Below are positions 45,403-56,593 of a DNA stretch of 64,000 nt, one piece after another. The stretch comes from Calycina herbarum. Taxonomy: Eukaryota > Ascomycota > Leotiomycetes > Helotiales > Pezizellaceae. The position numbers were made by a program, and so were the translations under genes. Under the pieces are notes generated by a model that searched no databases, was not told the origin of the DNA, and saw nothing but the letters and a program-made list of their open reading frames with translations. The DNA lies in contig LLEY01000041.1 of the NCBI GenBank assembly GCA_001414485.1, positions 453,251 to 517,250 on the forward strand. Reading direction: 5' to 3'. How positions within the stretch are numbered: the stretch's first letter is position 1; each line of letters begins with the position of its first letter.

Positions 45403-47726
45403 ATGTCGTTGCGAAAGGACCAGCTAGAGATTCAACTCAAGGAGGAGCATCAATTAATACAGGATGGTAAGCTTCGGGACGAGAGCCCACTCGACCTCAG
45501 CCAGGAGTTTTTTGACTTGTGCTATGCTTGTCGCATCGGAGACCTAAAAGGCTGCCAGGAGGCTATCACCAAAGGAGTCAATATCAATGCGAGGGATGGC
45601 TTTGATTACACCCCATTGATATTGGTGAGTTGTAGTGACCTTTCTGCTGGACCATTTAAGTCCGGGACTAACTCCAATTAGGCCTCCCTCTGCGGTCAAT
45701 ACGAAGTCGTTCAACTCCTACTAGAATCCGGGGCCCTCTGCGAACGAGATACCTTCCAAGGCGAGCGCTGCCTGTATAATGCTTTGAACAATAGAATTCG
45801 TAATCTTCTATTGAGTTACGACTACAGTAAATCGTTTGATCCACTTCAGCCCTTTGCCTCGCACATCACCTCTCTCCTCGCTCGACAAATCCCGCAAACA
45901 TCAGATATATCTTTGACTGCAGTTTCAGAGGCATGGAATTTACACAAGTTTATCCTTTCTGCGCGGTCGCCATACTTTTCTAAAAAGCTGTCGAACGCAC
46001 CCGAAACCACCATATGGAAACTCCCAAATACTATTCCCCCCGAAGCCTTTCACATCGCGCTGCGGTATCTCTATTTGGGAGGTGTGCCATCAGATTTGGG
46101 ACTTAGTGGCAAGAGTTTCGTGACGGAAGAGGATGTTTTTAAGGGAATCGACAAAGTGAGCAAGCAGCTAGAAATCGAATCATTGGTGGAGGGTATTCTA
46201 GCAGGAGGCGATAGACGGCTGTCCAGGCAGCGCCATCAAGACGAGATGATTAGAGCTTCACAGCAGATTGAGGATTGGTATCGGGGGAACGTTCTCAAAC
46301 ATAAACTGGTCGTCGACTCGAGCAAGGCTCAAGACGTCAAATGGACCCGAGACAATAGCATATTTGCTGATGTCCTTCTTTGCGCAAGGGAAGGAGGCGA
46401 GGAGGATGATGATGGCGACTCGAAGTCAGGTCGGGAGTCTCCTATTATTGGAGAATCTACAATTCCTTTTGTTGGGATTCCAATTGGACCTGCTTCGGCT
46501 TCCCGGTCTTCATCCTCTTCCCGACAGCCAAAGAAGTCGGTTTTATTTCCAGTGCATCGAGCGATGCTTCTCCGATCCGAATATTTCCAAGCCATGTTTA
46601 CCTCTGATTTTCAAGAGGCACAACTCGGAGAATTCTTAAATGTTATTCCTGTGGCATGCACTCCGGAAGTCCTTGAAATCGTTTTGACCTTTTTATACAC
46701 CGAGAAGGCGGATATCCCTATTGAATTAGCGCTGGATGTCCTCTTTGCTGCCGATATGCTCTTTATTGACGCATTGAAAACAAAGGCCGCTGTAGTTATA
46801 AGCACCCTGGGTAATGGCACAGCAAAAATATCAGACAAGCCTCTGAGTGAGTCTGCTGAGGAGGTAGAAGTTGAGCCAATCAATGTGTATGATGTGATTC
46901 GAGCAGGTTGGTTTTTGAAGATACAGAGACTGGAGCACTTTAGCGCACGGTACCTTGCATATCGGCTCGAGGATTACATTGACGAGGCCGATTTTGAGGA
47001 ACTCATCAGGGAGAGTGCTTCACGGATCGAAAATCGACAAGAGACTGATACTATTGAGTTGCTCGACGAGTACGTTGATTTCCTTAGTCCCTTTATATAC
47101 AAACCATGGAGACCACAGAGGGTGTTGGTTGTACGTGACGGTCATGTCTCTTCGACTCTATTATCCATACGGTTTAGAAGAATGACCAAGTCTGAATACT
47201 GATTCTTCGAGACTAACTCGCACAATATTCCTACATTGTGCGAATTAGTTTAGAATAATCAGTGATTCTTCGAGATCGTCTAGCAGAATGATGTCGAATA
47301 ACTACCAGCACTGGTGGACCAATGTTTTAGGTCGAATTAAAATCAGTTTGATGAGTCGATCAAAACAATTGACCTAATTTTAGTATCCGCCATTACTTAT
47401 CCGAACGTTTTCGACTCGGTTTCGAGGACTCGGGCCTGGAAGAAATCTTAGACGAAGATGGGCAGATCGACGGACCGGGCACAGAATCAAAATCTACGGG
47501 TACAGATGGCACAGATCTCGTGACAGATGAAGCAATTGATGTGGGCATGCCTCGGCCAATTGACATAGTCAACAACGACGATGTTGCACCCGCCTCTTTT
47601 GCCAACGGTGTCAAGACCCTCGATGGTAGAATTGCGGAGGATGAACTCGAGAGAGACGCCCTCAACCATCAAATATTGCTGGACAAAATCGACCTTTTGC
47701 TAGACCGTTTGAAATTAGACGCATAG
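45403..47726 (+). CDS. Ankyrin repeat and BTB/POZ domain protein
   Basis: Exon 1 is 45403-45624 and exon 2 starts at 45682; the intron restores frame. Residues 30-110 hold ankyrin repeats (FDLCYACRIGDLKGCQEAIT, DGFDYTPLIL, then SLCGQYEVVQLLLESGA). Two BTB domains follow, the first around residues 135-200 (LHKFILSARSPYFSKKL) and the second around 325-430 (FADVLLCAREGG, PVHRAMLLRSEYFQAMF), as in the ABTB1/Btb3 class, which act as substrate adaptors for cullin-3 ubiquitin ligases. Exon 2 is open to a stop at 47200-47202. I think the gene continues, because an open stretch at 47384-47726 encodes a plausible C-terminus (RHYLSERFRLGFEDSGLEEI, ending ILLDKIDLLLDRLKLDA). The donor for that last intron could not be fixed: strong GTACGT at 47131 gives the wrong phase. 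The conservative end is 47202 (580 residues). Confidence 0.78.
47200..47275. repeat. Hairpin between 13-bp direct repeats
   Basis: TGATTCTTCGAGA occurs at 47200-47212 and again at 47263-47275. Between them lies an inverted repeat: ACTAACTCGCACAAT (47212-47226) and its near-perfect complement at 47235-47249 (14 of 15 match). It is either a small inserted element with target duplication or a local duplication. It lies at the end of the open exon 2 of the BTB gene, in its presumed last intron. Confidence 0.6.
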
Positions 47727-48829
47727 AAGAATAGAAGAGGATATCAACCTCAGTCGGTGCCTTTGACTTTGGGGGACTTTGGGAGACTTTGGGATATGAT
47801 ACAAGTAGCATGTGACGAATCCAAACCAAGACCGCGGAATGCATGCAATCGTCTGCACGTCTGCAGAACGGTTGCCAAGGAGCGCCTCAGATCCAGATCG
47901 GCTTGTCCTTCCCATCCAGCTCTCCTACAGGGCGGGTGCCAAGGCTTGTTGTTTCTGACACAGAAATGGCAAATGCTTTCACTTGAATCCCCTGGTCCAG
48001 TGACCAGTGGCTTGCTTTGTGAAGTGACAATTGGGTGGTGACAATTGGGTGGTGACAATTGGGTGGTGGTGTACAGGGCACTGATCAGTCACGAGGCCTG
48101 CACAAGAGATCTCCCTACTAAGCACGCCCTGAAACAGGGACCTGTTAGAGGCGGCTCCAGCGGTGTTCCAGCTTGGCGTTCCGCCAAGCTCAACCAAGCA
48201 ATTGGGCAAGCGCATCAAGTTCAGGGCACGCAGATCAGACAACTCGTTCCCGGTCAACGTTGACAACTTCATCTCCTTGACTCCTTGACTCCTGGAGCCG
48301 ATGTTGCTCGTTTCACCGACGGCCTAGTAACTTCTCAGTGCTCATGTGGACCAATAAGCGCCGCGGCTGGTCGTCATACTGGGACCTTAACTGGGGCATT
48401 CGTTTCCCTCTGCGGTCTGACTTCGCCTGGATACACCCGTCGAATTCCAAGACCGAGCTCCTGCACGCGGGAGAAAGAATTGTAGCCTGTGAGAAGAGAG
48501 AGTTTTTATCGAGGAGCCGTGGCCCTCTTCATCTTATGCCTGCTTGCCACCGGCATGGGCTTGCCAACTTGTGTTGCAAGTGATTCCACCTTTTCACGTC
48601 TCCTGGTCTCATCCCTTCTTCAAGAACACTCTCATATCTCCTCACATACCCACATTCTCACCCGTCTTTTTCCTTCTCGTTCGATTTCTGCAAAGAACCT
48701 GCTCACACTACTATCGCTAGGCGAATAGTTTGCATAGTGATCAACTCCTGATCGAACCTTTTTCCCGCTATCCAATGGGGGCGCGTTGATTGCATTATCA
48801 AAATCCTCAACCCCTCCTCCTTCGTACCG
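47727..48829. other. Intergenic region with short tandem repeats; promoter of the permease
   Basis: About 1.1 kb without a supported gene. Contains three short units of GACTTTGGG at about 47,764-47,792, a 14-bp triple repeat listed separately, and C/T-rich leader sequence before the permease start. Confidence 0.5.
48025..48066. repeat. 14-bp tandem repeat, three exact copies
   Basis: TGACAATTGGGTGG is repeated exactly at 48025-48038, 48039-48052 and 48053-48066. It lies about 770 bp upstream of the amino-acid permease. Each unit contains CAATT, so it could be a binding-site array, but that is only a guess. Confidence 0.9.
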
Positions 48830-50914
48830 ATGGCAGGGTTTTCCCGCTCCAGGTCGCATTCTTTTGGCATCGCTATCTCGACTGTGAGCACGCCATTACG
48901 GAACAACCTCCTCGATGGCAATTGCCTCTCACCAGTAACTCCCCGAAGAGTGCCTCGAAATTCTTCCATACACGAGAGCAACGCGGGACCTAATGGCCTG
49001 TCGGTCAACACAGACCATTCATACGCATCATTCAATACCTCCACATATCTCAGCACACCGAGAACCTTCAACTTCGCTTCCCCGAGAAAACATTCGAGCA
49101 TCTATTCCGGAAAACACCCAGAGGATGATCGACTTTCTTCGAGTACGACGCTAGTATCACCGTCTTGCTCGAGCTTTCTACCACTGACCCCAAACTTTAA
49201 TACCTCATCCTCATCGGGAAAGCTGGGGACCTTCTCCGCTATCAATATCATTCTGGGGAAAACAGTCGGTGTGGGGATTTATTCTATCCCATCCTCGATA
49301 TTCAACTCGGTGGGGTCTGTTGGTGCCTCGATAACGCTATGGATCCTGGGCAGTCTCATCTCTTTTTGCGGTCTTGCCGTCTACCTCGACCTCGGAACAG
49401 CCATACCAAGATCGGGAGGCGAACGCATCTATCTAGAACGAATTTTCAAGAAACCGTATATGCTGGCAACATGCATGTTTATGAGTTACGTCGTCCTTCT
49501 CGGCTTTTCCACCCCCAATTGCATAGTACTCGGCGAGTACGTAATGTATGCATTGGAGATCGAGGCAAACCGTTGGAACGTTCGCCTGGTCGCGGTGGGG
49601 GTGATTACTCTTCTTTGTTATATTCATGCACGATACCAAAAAGCCGGACTTCGAATAATTAATATCCTTGGGGTTGGTAAGATGATCATTCTGGTGGTTG
49701 TTATTCTATCTGGTATAGCTGGGGTTTATATGGGGGTTGGTTCTTCGTCATCGCCTCTACCGGTCGCCTCGAGACGATTACGACCAGATGGATATCTTCC
49801 ATTCTCCGACCACAACAATTATCTGACTACCGCTCAAAAGAACTTCTCCAACATCTTTGCCGGTTCATCGACGCAACCCCATGACTACGCGACGGCCCTT
49901 CTCAAAATCCTCTATTGTTTCCGGGGCTACAGTACGGCCAACCAAGTTTTATCTTCAGTTCGAAATCCAATACCAACGCTCAAACGCGCAGCACCTATCG
50001 CTTTATTTCTAGTTTCAGCAGCCTATATTTGCGCAAACATCGCCTATTTCGCAGTCGTCTCCCGGGAAGATTTTCGTTCCTCGGGTGTTCTCATCGCTGG
50101 CCACTTCTTCCGTAATGTCTTCGGCCAGAAAGTGGGGGAGAACATCTTGCCGCTATTCATCATAATTTCAGCATTCGGCAACATCGCCGCAACCTCTTTC
50201 GCCCAAGCAAGAGTTAATATGGAATTGGGAAGGGATGGAATGTTGCCCTTCTCGTCCTTCTTCAAAGGTCCAGCAATCAAGGAGAAACTCGGCTCCCAAG
50301 AAGAAGAAGAGAACGCTACCCCGGGGCTCTTCCTCCACTGGCTCGTCTCAATACTCGTTATCGTCCTCCCTCCCCCCGGAGAAATTTACAATTTCCTCGT
50401 CGACATCGGGGGATACCCCGTATCCGTGATCTCAGTGTCCATCTCCTTGGGTCTTCTCTACCTCCAAATGACGCCTTCAGAAAACTGGAAGGGCCACCAG
50501 GGGTATGAGGCCAAGAAGATATATACCATCATCTTTGCTGCGAGTAATATTCTGTTGCTTGTTATGCCTTGGATTAAACCTTCTGAGGGGATGGGTGGGG
50601 GAGAGAGGTTTCGGTGGTATACTTATCCCTCGACTAGTCTTGGGATTTTGGGACTGGGGGTGCTTTATTGGGTTTGGTGGGCGAAGATTAGACCGGTGGT
50701 TTTTCCGGAGGAGGGGAGGGGGTGGATGAGGGCGCATAAGAGGGGGAGTGATAGTGGGGAGGTTATGCCGATGATAAATTACGAGGAGGATGCCGAGGAG
50801 GGTCAGGATCAAGAAAGGATGGATGAAGGGAACGAGAATGAAGGAGTTAGGAAGAGAGCTCCTTGTGGGTGTCCGCTTGATCATTCTTTGAAGGTGGGTG
50901 GTGGGAGGGGTTGA
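48830..50914 (+). CDS. Amino-acid permease, LAT/methionine-permease (MUP) type
   Basis: Single exon, 694 residues from the ATG at 48830. Plasma-membrane amino-acid importer of the APC superfamily. The first 130 residues are Ser/Thr-rich, polar and cytosolic (SRSRSHSFGIAISTVSTPL, SSSTTLVSPSCSSFLPLTP), an unusually long N-tail. Transport starts with the conserved LGTFSAINIILGKTVGVGIY, the G-rich first helix that binds the substrate backbone. About 12 helices follow (for example SVGASITLWILGSLISFCGL, GVGKMIILVVVILSGIAGVY, IALFLVSAAYICANIAYFAV, NILPLFIIISAFGNIAATSF). NPIPTLKRAAPIAL and ARVNMELGRDGMLPF are typical of MUP1/MUP3-like carriers. The C-tail ends in an acidic stretch and PCGCPLDHS. Substrate methionine is likely by family, not proven. 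The last 250 bp are G-rich. Confidence 0.9.
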   Translation: MAGFSRSRSHSFGIAISTVSTPLRNNLLDGNCLSPVTPRRVPRNSSIHESNAGPNGLSVNTDHSYASFNTSTYLSTPRTFNFASPRKHSSIYSGKHPEDDRLSSSTTLVSPSCSSFLPLTPNFNTSSSSGKLGTFSAINIILGKTVGVGIYSIPSSIFNSVGSVGASITLWILGSLISFCGLAVYLDLGTAIPRSGGERIYLERIFKKPYMLATCMFMSYVVLLGFSTPNCIVLGEYVMYALEIEANRWNVRLVAVGVITLLCYIHARYQKAGLRIINILGVGKMIILVVVILSGIAGVYMGVGSSSSPLPVASRRLRPDGYLPFSDHNNYLTTAQKNFSNIFAGSSTQPHDYATALLKILYCFRGYSTANQVLSSVRNPIPTLKRAAPIALFLVSAAYICANIAYFAVVSREDFRSSGVLIAGHFFRNVFGQKVGENILPLFIIISAFGNIAATSFAQARVNMELGRDGMLPFSSFFKGPAIKEKLGSQEEEENATPGLFLHWLVSILVIVLPPPGEIYNFLVDIGGYPVSVISVSISLGLLYLQMTPSENWKGHQGYEAKKIYTIIFAASNILLLVMPWIKPSEGMGGGERFRWYTYPSTSLGILGLGVLYWVWWAKIRPVVFPEEGRGWMRAHKRGSDSGEVMPMINYEEDAEEGQDQERMDEGNENEGVRKRAPCGCPLDHSLKVGGGRG

Positions 50915-52151
50915 TTGGTTTCGGGATTGGGGGTTTGTATATATATTTCTGGGGAATCAGATAGGAATGGCGGAAAAGCATAGCGGTTGGCGTTCTTGGG
51001 GTTTGGGGTTACGGTATACCAGAGTAGCGCAACATCATCGGTGGGGATTTAAATATAGACAAAGAACATAAACAATACAAAACTTCAAAATCAGAGAGCT
51101 CGACACTGCTGGTCCCTTGTCGTATTTACTGTTGTGGAGTTTCCGGCTCCTGTTCAGGATGGGCTCACATATTTCCGAGACAGCCTCTACGGGGACGGCT
51201 GGATTGTCGGATTTCGGTGTCGCCTAGTGTCTACAACTCTTAAGACTTCTCGCGCTCTAAAGAAAAATCTTAAACATATATAGAACATTTGAAGAGGTCA
51301 GGTCTATTAGCTATTGATTCGTTACTAGATCGAAATATTTAGATTTTTTTGGCTAGAGATAGCCTAAATCTAAAATGATTTAAGATAATTAAAGTTTAGA
51401 TCTTAGTCTTAGATAGATGATACTTCGGGTTATCGACTTTGTAGAGTAATTTATAATAATTAACTTGCTCGAGTTAAATTAATAAGTACTTAAGAAGAAA
51501 CAGAGTTAAAAAAAGAGGTTAAGTTCTTATTATTTGATATTAATTTTACTTAATTAAAAGAATTTAAATCATTTGTTTTCGTCTGATGTTGTTTTATTGA
51601 TTTTTATTTTTTATTGTTCTAGCTGTTTGGGATAATTTAAATTAATAGAGTAGCTAACGTCAGTTATTCTAGATTACCTAGATGGAATACCATGACGAGA
51701 GAGGAGGTGCCCATTGAATGCCACTTTTAAAGTTCACCAGGTATCAACTGCCGCTTTTGTTCTCCATAGCAGTAGTCGCCGCGTCCCAGATACTTCTCAA
51801 CTAAGCATAGCTCTGGGCGTCGTCAGTAAAATATTCGCATCGGCACGGCGCGTTTCTTCAAACACAGGCCTGTTCCATTACTTCAATGAGAAATCTGTTC
51901 TGCTCGAGTATGCGGGATGGAATGTGACATTCGAGGAAAAGATGTGATCAATTTGCATAATGCACATTCAATGATGGATATTCCCAGTCTCTATGAATCA
52001 TATGATATGATATAACCCAAACCCAAACCCAAACGCCTCGCCTGCAGATTTCTTTTCAACAAAAAAATAAACATGCCACGAAATCCCGATGCAAGAATTG
52101 TCGTTTTCATTATTCCCATCTCATCTCTCCCCTTCTCTTTCACAACATCAT
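50915..52151. other. Intergenic region with an AT-rich island
   Basis: About 1.2 kb. From about 51,240 to 51,680 the sequence is very AT-rich and full of TTAA/TAAT words, like RIP-decayed repeat DNA elsewhere in fungal genomes. Flanking parts are more balanced. An open frame at 51714-51947 has no recognisable content. Confidence 0.55.
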
Positions 52152-52430
52152 TTACATCAACCCAATCGTAACATCACCCTTAACCCTCGCGTAGAGATCT
52201 ACCTCTACCTCCAGATCAAGTTCTATCTTGATCTTCAAGCTGCTGTCTGCCTCTGGTTTATAAGGACGATCTTTGATTCGGGATTCTCGGATGGGAGAGG
52301 CGCGGTAGCCTTCTGCTCGGGGTGGGAGTTGTTGTTGGAGTTGCTGGTTTTGTGTGTTTTGTTGTTGAGGAAGAGGGGATTGCGATTGTTGCGAGGTTTG
52401 GGATTGGGTGTCTGTTTCGTTGGAAGACAT
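52152..52430 (-). CDS. Small conserved hypothetical protein, 92 residues
   Basis: Single exon from the ATG at 52430. The first 45 residues are Gln/Ser-rich and disordered (SQTSQQSQSPLPQQQNTQNQ). The C-terminal 30 residues alternate charged and hydrophobic residues (SLKIKIELDLEVEVDLYARV) and end in KGDVTIGLM, the look of a small beta-rich unit. Short proteins with this ending are, from memory, common in filamentous ascomycetes, but I know no function. Amphipathic strand character and a clean ATG support it; its size keeps confidence moderate. Confidence 0.6.
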   Translation of the reverse strand: MSSNETDTQSQTSQQSQSPLPQQQNTQNQQLQQQLPPRAEGYRASPIRESRIKDRPYKPEADSSLKIKIELDLEVEVDLYARVKGDVTIGLM

Positions 52431-53272
52431 GATGTGTGGTTTTTGGGGAGGTTGACGGACTGGGTTGGTGTAAGCGAAGGGGTTTTGGATGGTAATAAAT
52501 GAGGGGGTTGGGAACGTACGGATTTTTTGCGTAAGGGCTTTTGGGTATTGAAGTTATTTAAATTAGTCTCTCGATTTTTTTTTAAAAAAAATAACTAAGG
52601 TTATTGATGAAGATGATAAAAGGACCCTTCACTCATCTCTTATAAGTAAACTCTCCTCTCTCTCTACCTGTGCTATGCGTCGCGAATTCCCAGCGCGGGT
52701 TTCTTGATTTCCCCGTGCCTGCTACGTCATATTACTGCCCTTTTGTGTTATTGGTGGGGGTGCGCCTGTAGGATTGGGGAGTACCCTTGTTTACGATCCA
52801 ATGGAATGGGGTAGAGATCTACTTAGGGGTGCGTCATGGGGATGTGGTCATTGATTTCATTCGACTTGTCGGTGTTTTCGATTGATTAATTTTTCGAAGT
52901 TTCTTGGAACTTGGTTGCTTCTAGATCTCGGGTCTGCTTTTATGGCTGGTCATGTGATTTCGAAGAGAATGCTCTGAGCTTAGATGGGAAACTTGAATTG
53001 AGACATAGACTCGAGTCGAGGGAGTAGATTTTTAGAGAACATTTCAACGTGCTAGGCATACTTCGCGGGTGTTGTCGCTAAAAAACCATTGGTGCCGGTA
53101 GTCAGGTAGTGTTGTGACACCCAGCTGGCGTCCATACAGTTTCCATCTTGTCTAAGCGAGCCTAGAAAAGGAGACAGGAGGTTCGCTCATTATGGATATT
53201 GATATTGAAATGAACTATTCTAAATTCTTTCCTTGCCAAGCAAAACATATATAAGTTTTCCAATCCCCAAGA
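52431..53272. other. Intergenic region, no gene seen
   Basis: About 0.84 kb: promoter of the 92-residue gene on the left and the 3' flank of the P450 on the right. Confidence 0.45.
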
Positions 53273-54938
53273 TCAGTTGATTCCAACAACCGGCTCGTTA
53301 CTGATACTCATAGCAGGATCAACATTAAACCCAAACCTCACATCTTTAAACTCCTCTTTCCTTCCAATCAACACCTCAATATCATGCGCAGGATTCCTCG
53401 AATTTTCACCCAATTGCTGGACCTTGAAAGGTGGCATTTCAACCCTCCCCAATCCATCCTTCATCCTGACTTCAAAGCCATAAATCACCATTGCTACAAA
53501 TCCCACAGCTTCGGTGAAAGCAAAATGCCGCCCGGGACAAAGATGTTTCCCACCACCCCAAGGCATGAGGCCTTGTGTTTGTGCTCTTTTCTCCTCTCTG
53601 GTGAGATTTTCTCTCTTCAAAAATCTTCCGGGGTTGAATGTTGAGATGTCTTTACCCCATATCTTCTCGGATTCGTGGGAACGGCCGGCTGCCAATTGGA
53701 CGACACTTCCTTTTTGGAAAGCGTAGCTATCTTTCAAAACTACATCTTCGACTACTGCACGTACCGAGGTTGCATTTACGCAAACTCGTAGAGTTTCTTG
53801 CCAGGCCGCCACGAGGAGAGGGCAATTTGTGTTGAATGCTGTTGTATCAATGGTTACTTCAGTCACGCCATCGATGATTGATTTTGTCGTAACACTGGCT
53901 ATTTCATCGGATATCTCGGCTGTAAGTGCATCATTTTCGAGGATATTGCATAACATAGCAAAGGCATTTGGAACGGCATTGGTGAGGCTGGCGAAGATAA
54001 TTGTGATTTCGAAGCCGCCGATATCTTGATTAGTAAAACCACTGGCTCGAGCTGCTTTCGCGCGGGTCTGGATGAAGTATGTTGCGTTTTTATCAAGTCC
54101 CTTGTTGTAGTACTCTATGAACGCTGGTGATATGGTTTTGAGAGCTTTGTATGCTTTAGGTGCTAAGATGGATGGAAACAGATTCAAGAATAGAGCTGGG
54201 ATACCTGCTTCAAAATCCCTAGATATCGTTATACTGTGTAGCTCACGAAGTGTGGGGATATTTTACCAGATGAGTGGGATGAAAGACGGGTTATCTAATA
54301 TTGGGTTATCAGGTCCATAGAGTGCTTTCGATAATGATATCGCGTATGAAGTCCTCATCCACCCTAGGAGCTCTTTTGATTGCTCGGAAGTATCAATAGT
54401 GTTCAGTTCGTTAGCCAGAGAATTCAAAGCCCTTCGATTTGTCTCTATCAGATCCGGGCCGGGACTTAGACCAGAATATGCACCATGGATTCCCCTCATG
54501 TATTCGTTATCGGAATTGTTAGCTGATAAAACATCGATGACATATTTCCTCGCCCCGAGAACTCTCTCAGTAAAAGCTACCGTGAAAGGTAAAAAAGACA
54601 ATGATTTGGTGTTGCCATACAGGGTTCGGATAAGATCCGGGGAAGTGGCTACGTAAACTTTGGCCGAGAATATTTCAAGGGTGAAGATTGGCCAGGAGGG
54701 ATATTTTGCGCTTGTATTTGTTAGAAGGGAGATATGTAATAAGCGGATTGTGATGTTACCTTAATGAACCCAGATAGTTCCCCTGGTATCGTAGCATGCC
54801 AATGATATGTCCCACGAATGGTATGGACGAAGGAACCACTGGAGGTTGTTTTGGGTTTCGAGAGGTAGCTGGTCGCACCAGACTCCACCCGATTACGAGA
54901 ACCGTTGCAGAGACGATTGCGATCAAAATTGGAGACAT
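53273..54938 (-). CDS. Cytochrome P450, CYP7/CYP8-like class
   Basis: Exons (minus) 54938-54760, 54710-54267 and 54218-53273, 522 residues, joins in frame. Starts with a membrane anchor (MSPILIAIVSATVLVIGWSL) and the proline hinge PPVVPSSIPFVGHI, so it is ER-bound. The oxygen-side helix reads IIFASLTNAVPNAFAML, in which Asn replaces the usual acid/Thr pair, as in CYP7/CYP8 sterol hydroxylases and prostacyclin synthase. The ExxR helix is AAWQETLRVCVNATSVR, the PERF-like site is FNPGRFL, and the heme loop is PWGGGKHLCPGRHFA with its cysteine. All key parts are intact, unlike the broken P450 at 9430-11079, with which it shares little. Substrate unknown; no biosynthetic backbone gene is adjacent. 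Confidence 0.9.
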
Positions 54939-56593
54939 CGTGACTCGCGCTTGGTGATTTCCGAAGCCTAGATGAACCTCAAAAGCTTGTGGATTCCTAG
55001 AGAGCAAATTGGGCCGAATGATTCCAACGTGCAAGACAACTCCTCATTGATTGTGAAGTAAGATGAGGGATAAAGGCATGAAGTTGTTTCGTGAAGCAGG
55101 AACGCATCGCAGAGTTCCGATGCACGTACCACAAGAGGCAGAAAAAGTGGCAGTAATTAGCGACCTTACGAAACCCTACAGCTTGAATAACTCTGCGTAG
55201 AAAAATTGTAAAAACAAAAGAAAAATGTTAGCAAATGCGGAGAGTGCTAATTGACTATTGTTCCAGCTGTAAAAAGTTTTTAGCTAGCTTGCGTTGAGTT
55301 GTAAAGGTTGCGAGCTGGACCTAATTCCTGCCACTTCACCGGGAGAGTGTCAACCCTCGATCGTCTCATCTTGGCGACAACTCGGCAAACAATGAGAACA
55401 ATATTCCGATGATAAAATGCTAACTGCATAAGTATTTGAGGGATTTGGCAACCTTGGATTATAATCAGATGAAACATGCCCGGTGTGCATTCGTTGTTAT
55501 CCTATTGGTTATAAACACGCCACTATACCTAATCTAGCAATTATCATTGACGCTTTGAACACAGGTCTGGGGGTAACTGAGGCACGTCCCTACATTATAC
55601 GAGCCCTGGTAAACAGGAATGGTTTTGAGAGCAGCAGTAAATGTAATTCGAAGTACAGATCTTTTTGTACAATATTTCATCAGCCATACTCTCCGCTCGA
55701 TTATCATCATCACGTGACTTGAAGATCTTCTTCCAGTGACCCAGACTAAGCAGTTGAAAGCATAGACATCTTCTTAACTAAGGAAATACAACCAGCTAAT
55801 CTAATCTAGTTTAAGTTCTAATTCAAAGTTCAAAGACAGCACACCCACGTGATATTAACATGCTTTTGGACTCGTCCCGCATCCGGGGTCTGCTGAACCA
55901 TTAACGGCACAGCACGATGCACATCTCCAACCTCCCAATTTCATCCAACACATCCAACTACACGTAAACACGAGCTACGCGTCTCTATTTGTTCGCCCTC
56001 GAAGCGTCCTTGATCTCCTTGACCATCACGGGTCGTCTAACATCCATGCTGTCTGTCAGCTTTCTCTGATTCAACAAGCATTATCGTAGCATCACACCCA
56101 AATTCACTCTCGAACTGTTGGACGAAGACCACCAGACCCTCATCAAGAACAAGGGCTTGAGCTGCAAATGCGGGGTACCCCGGAATGGCAGGTGCGACCC
56201 TCTCATGTGCTCGACCGGCTCTTTTACCGCTATCCAACCAGGAAACAACTTCAGACGACAGGGTAACATGCCATCCTGCTTCAATCCAATTGATCCCTTC
56301 AAAAACATCCAGCAATCAGTGCAAATCCAGTGAATATGCAGCTCGGGTTAATGCACAGCGTTGTAGGTAATAGGTAGGTGGGACAGAAATGGTAGCTACG
56401 GTTATCAATGAAAGCTCGAGGCTCGTCTATTTATTCTCTTGTAATTTCTGGGTTTGCTTCTAATTTGTGTAACGTTTTGTCTTGTGGTGAATTGGAGATC
56501 CGACCACACAGCGAATCTTGAGGATCTGCGCAATTTGGCTTTCATACTCTTACATCTCAATACTTCCATCCCCAACCACAAACACCAGGCAAC
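54939..56593. other. Intergenic region, no supported gene
   Basis: About 1.65 kb between divergent genes. An open frame on the minus strand at 56037-56315 has protein-like residue use (EVVSWLDSGKRAGRAHERVA) but no ATG at its start and no splice partner I can find; it might be a decayed fragment. The rest holds promoters of the P450 and the transporter. Confidence 0.45.

Noticed and set aside
47393..47665. 90-codon Ser-rich frame on the minus strand
   Set aside because: Low-complexity Ser/Pro translation, antisense to the better plus-strand C-terminal exon candidate of the BTB gene.
52014..52034. CCCAAA triplicate as a telomere-like repeat
   Set aside because: Only three units, not the TTAGGG/CCCTAA type, and lies between ordinary genes.
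56037..56315. Minus-strand open frame with protein-like residue use
   Set aside because: No ATG at its start, no splice partner and no family recognised; left as intergenic with a note.
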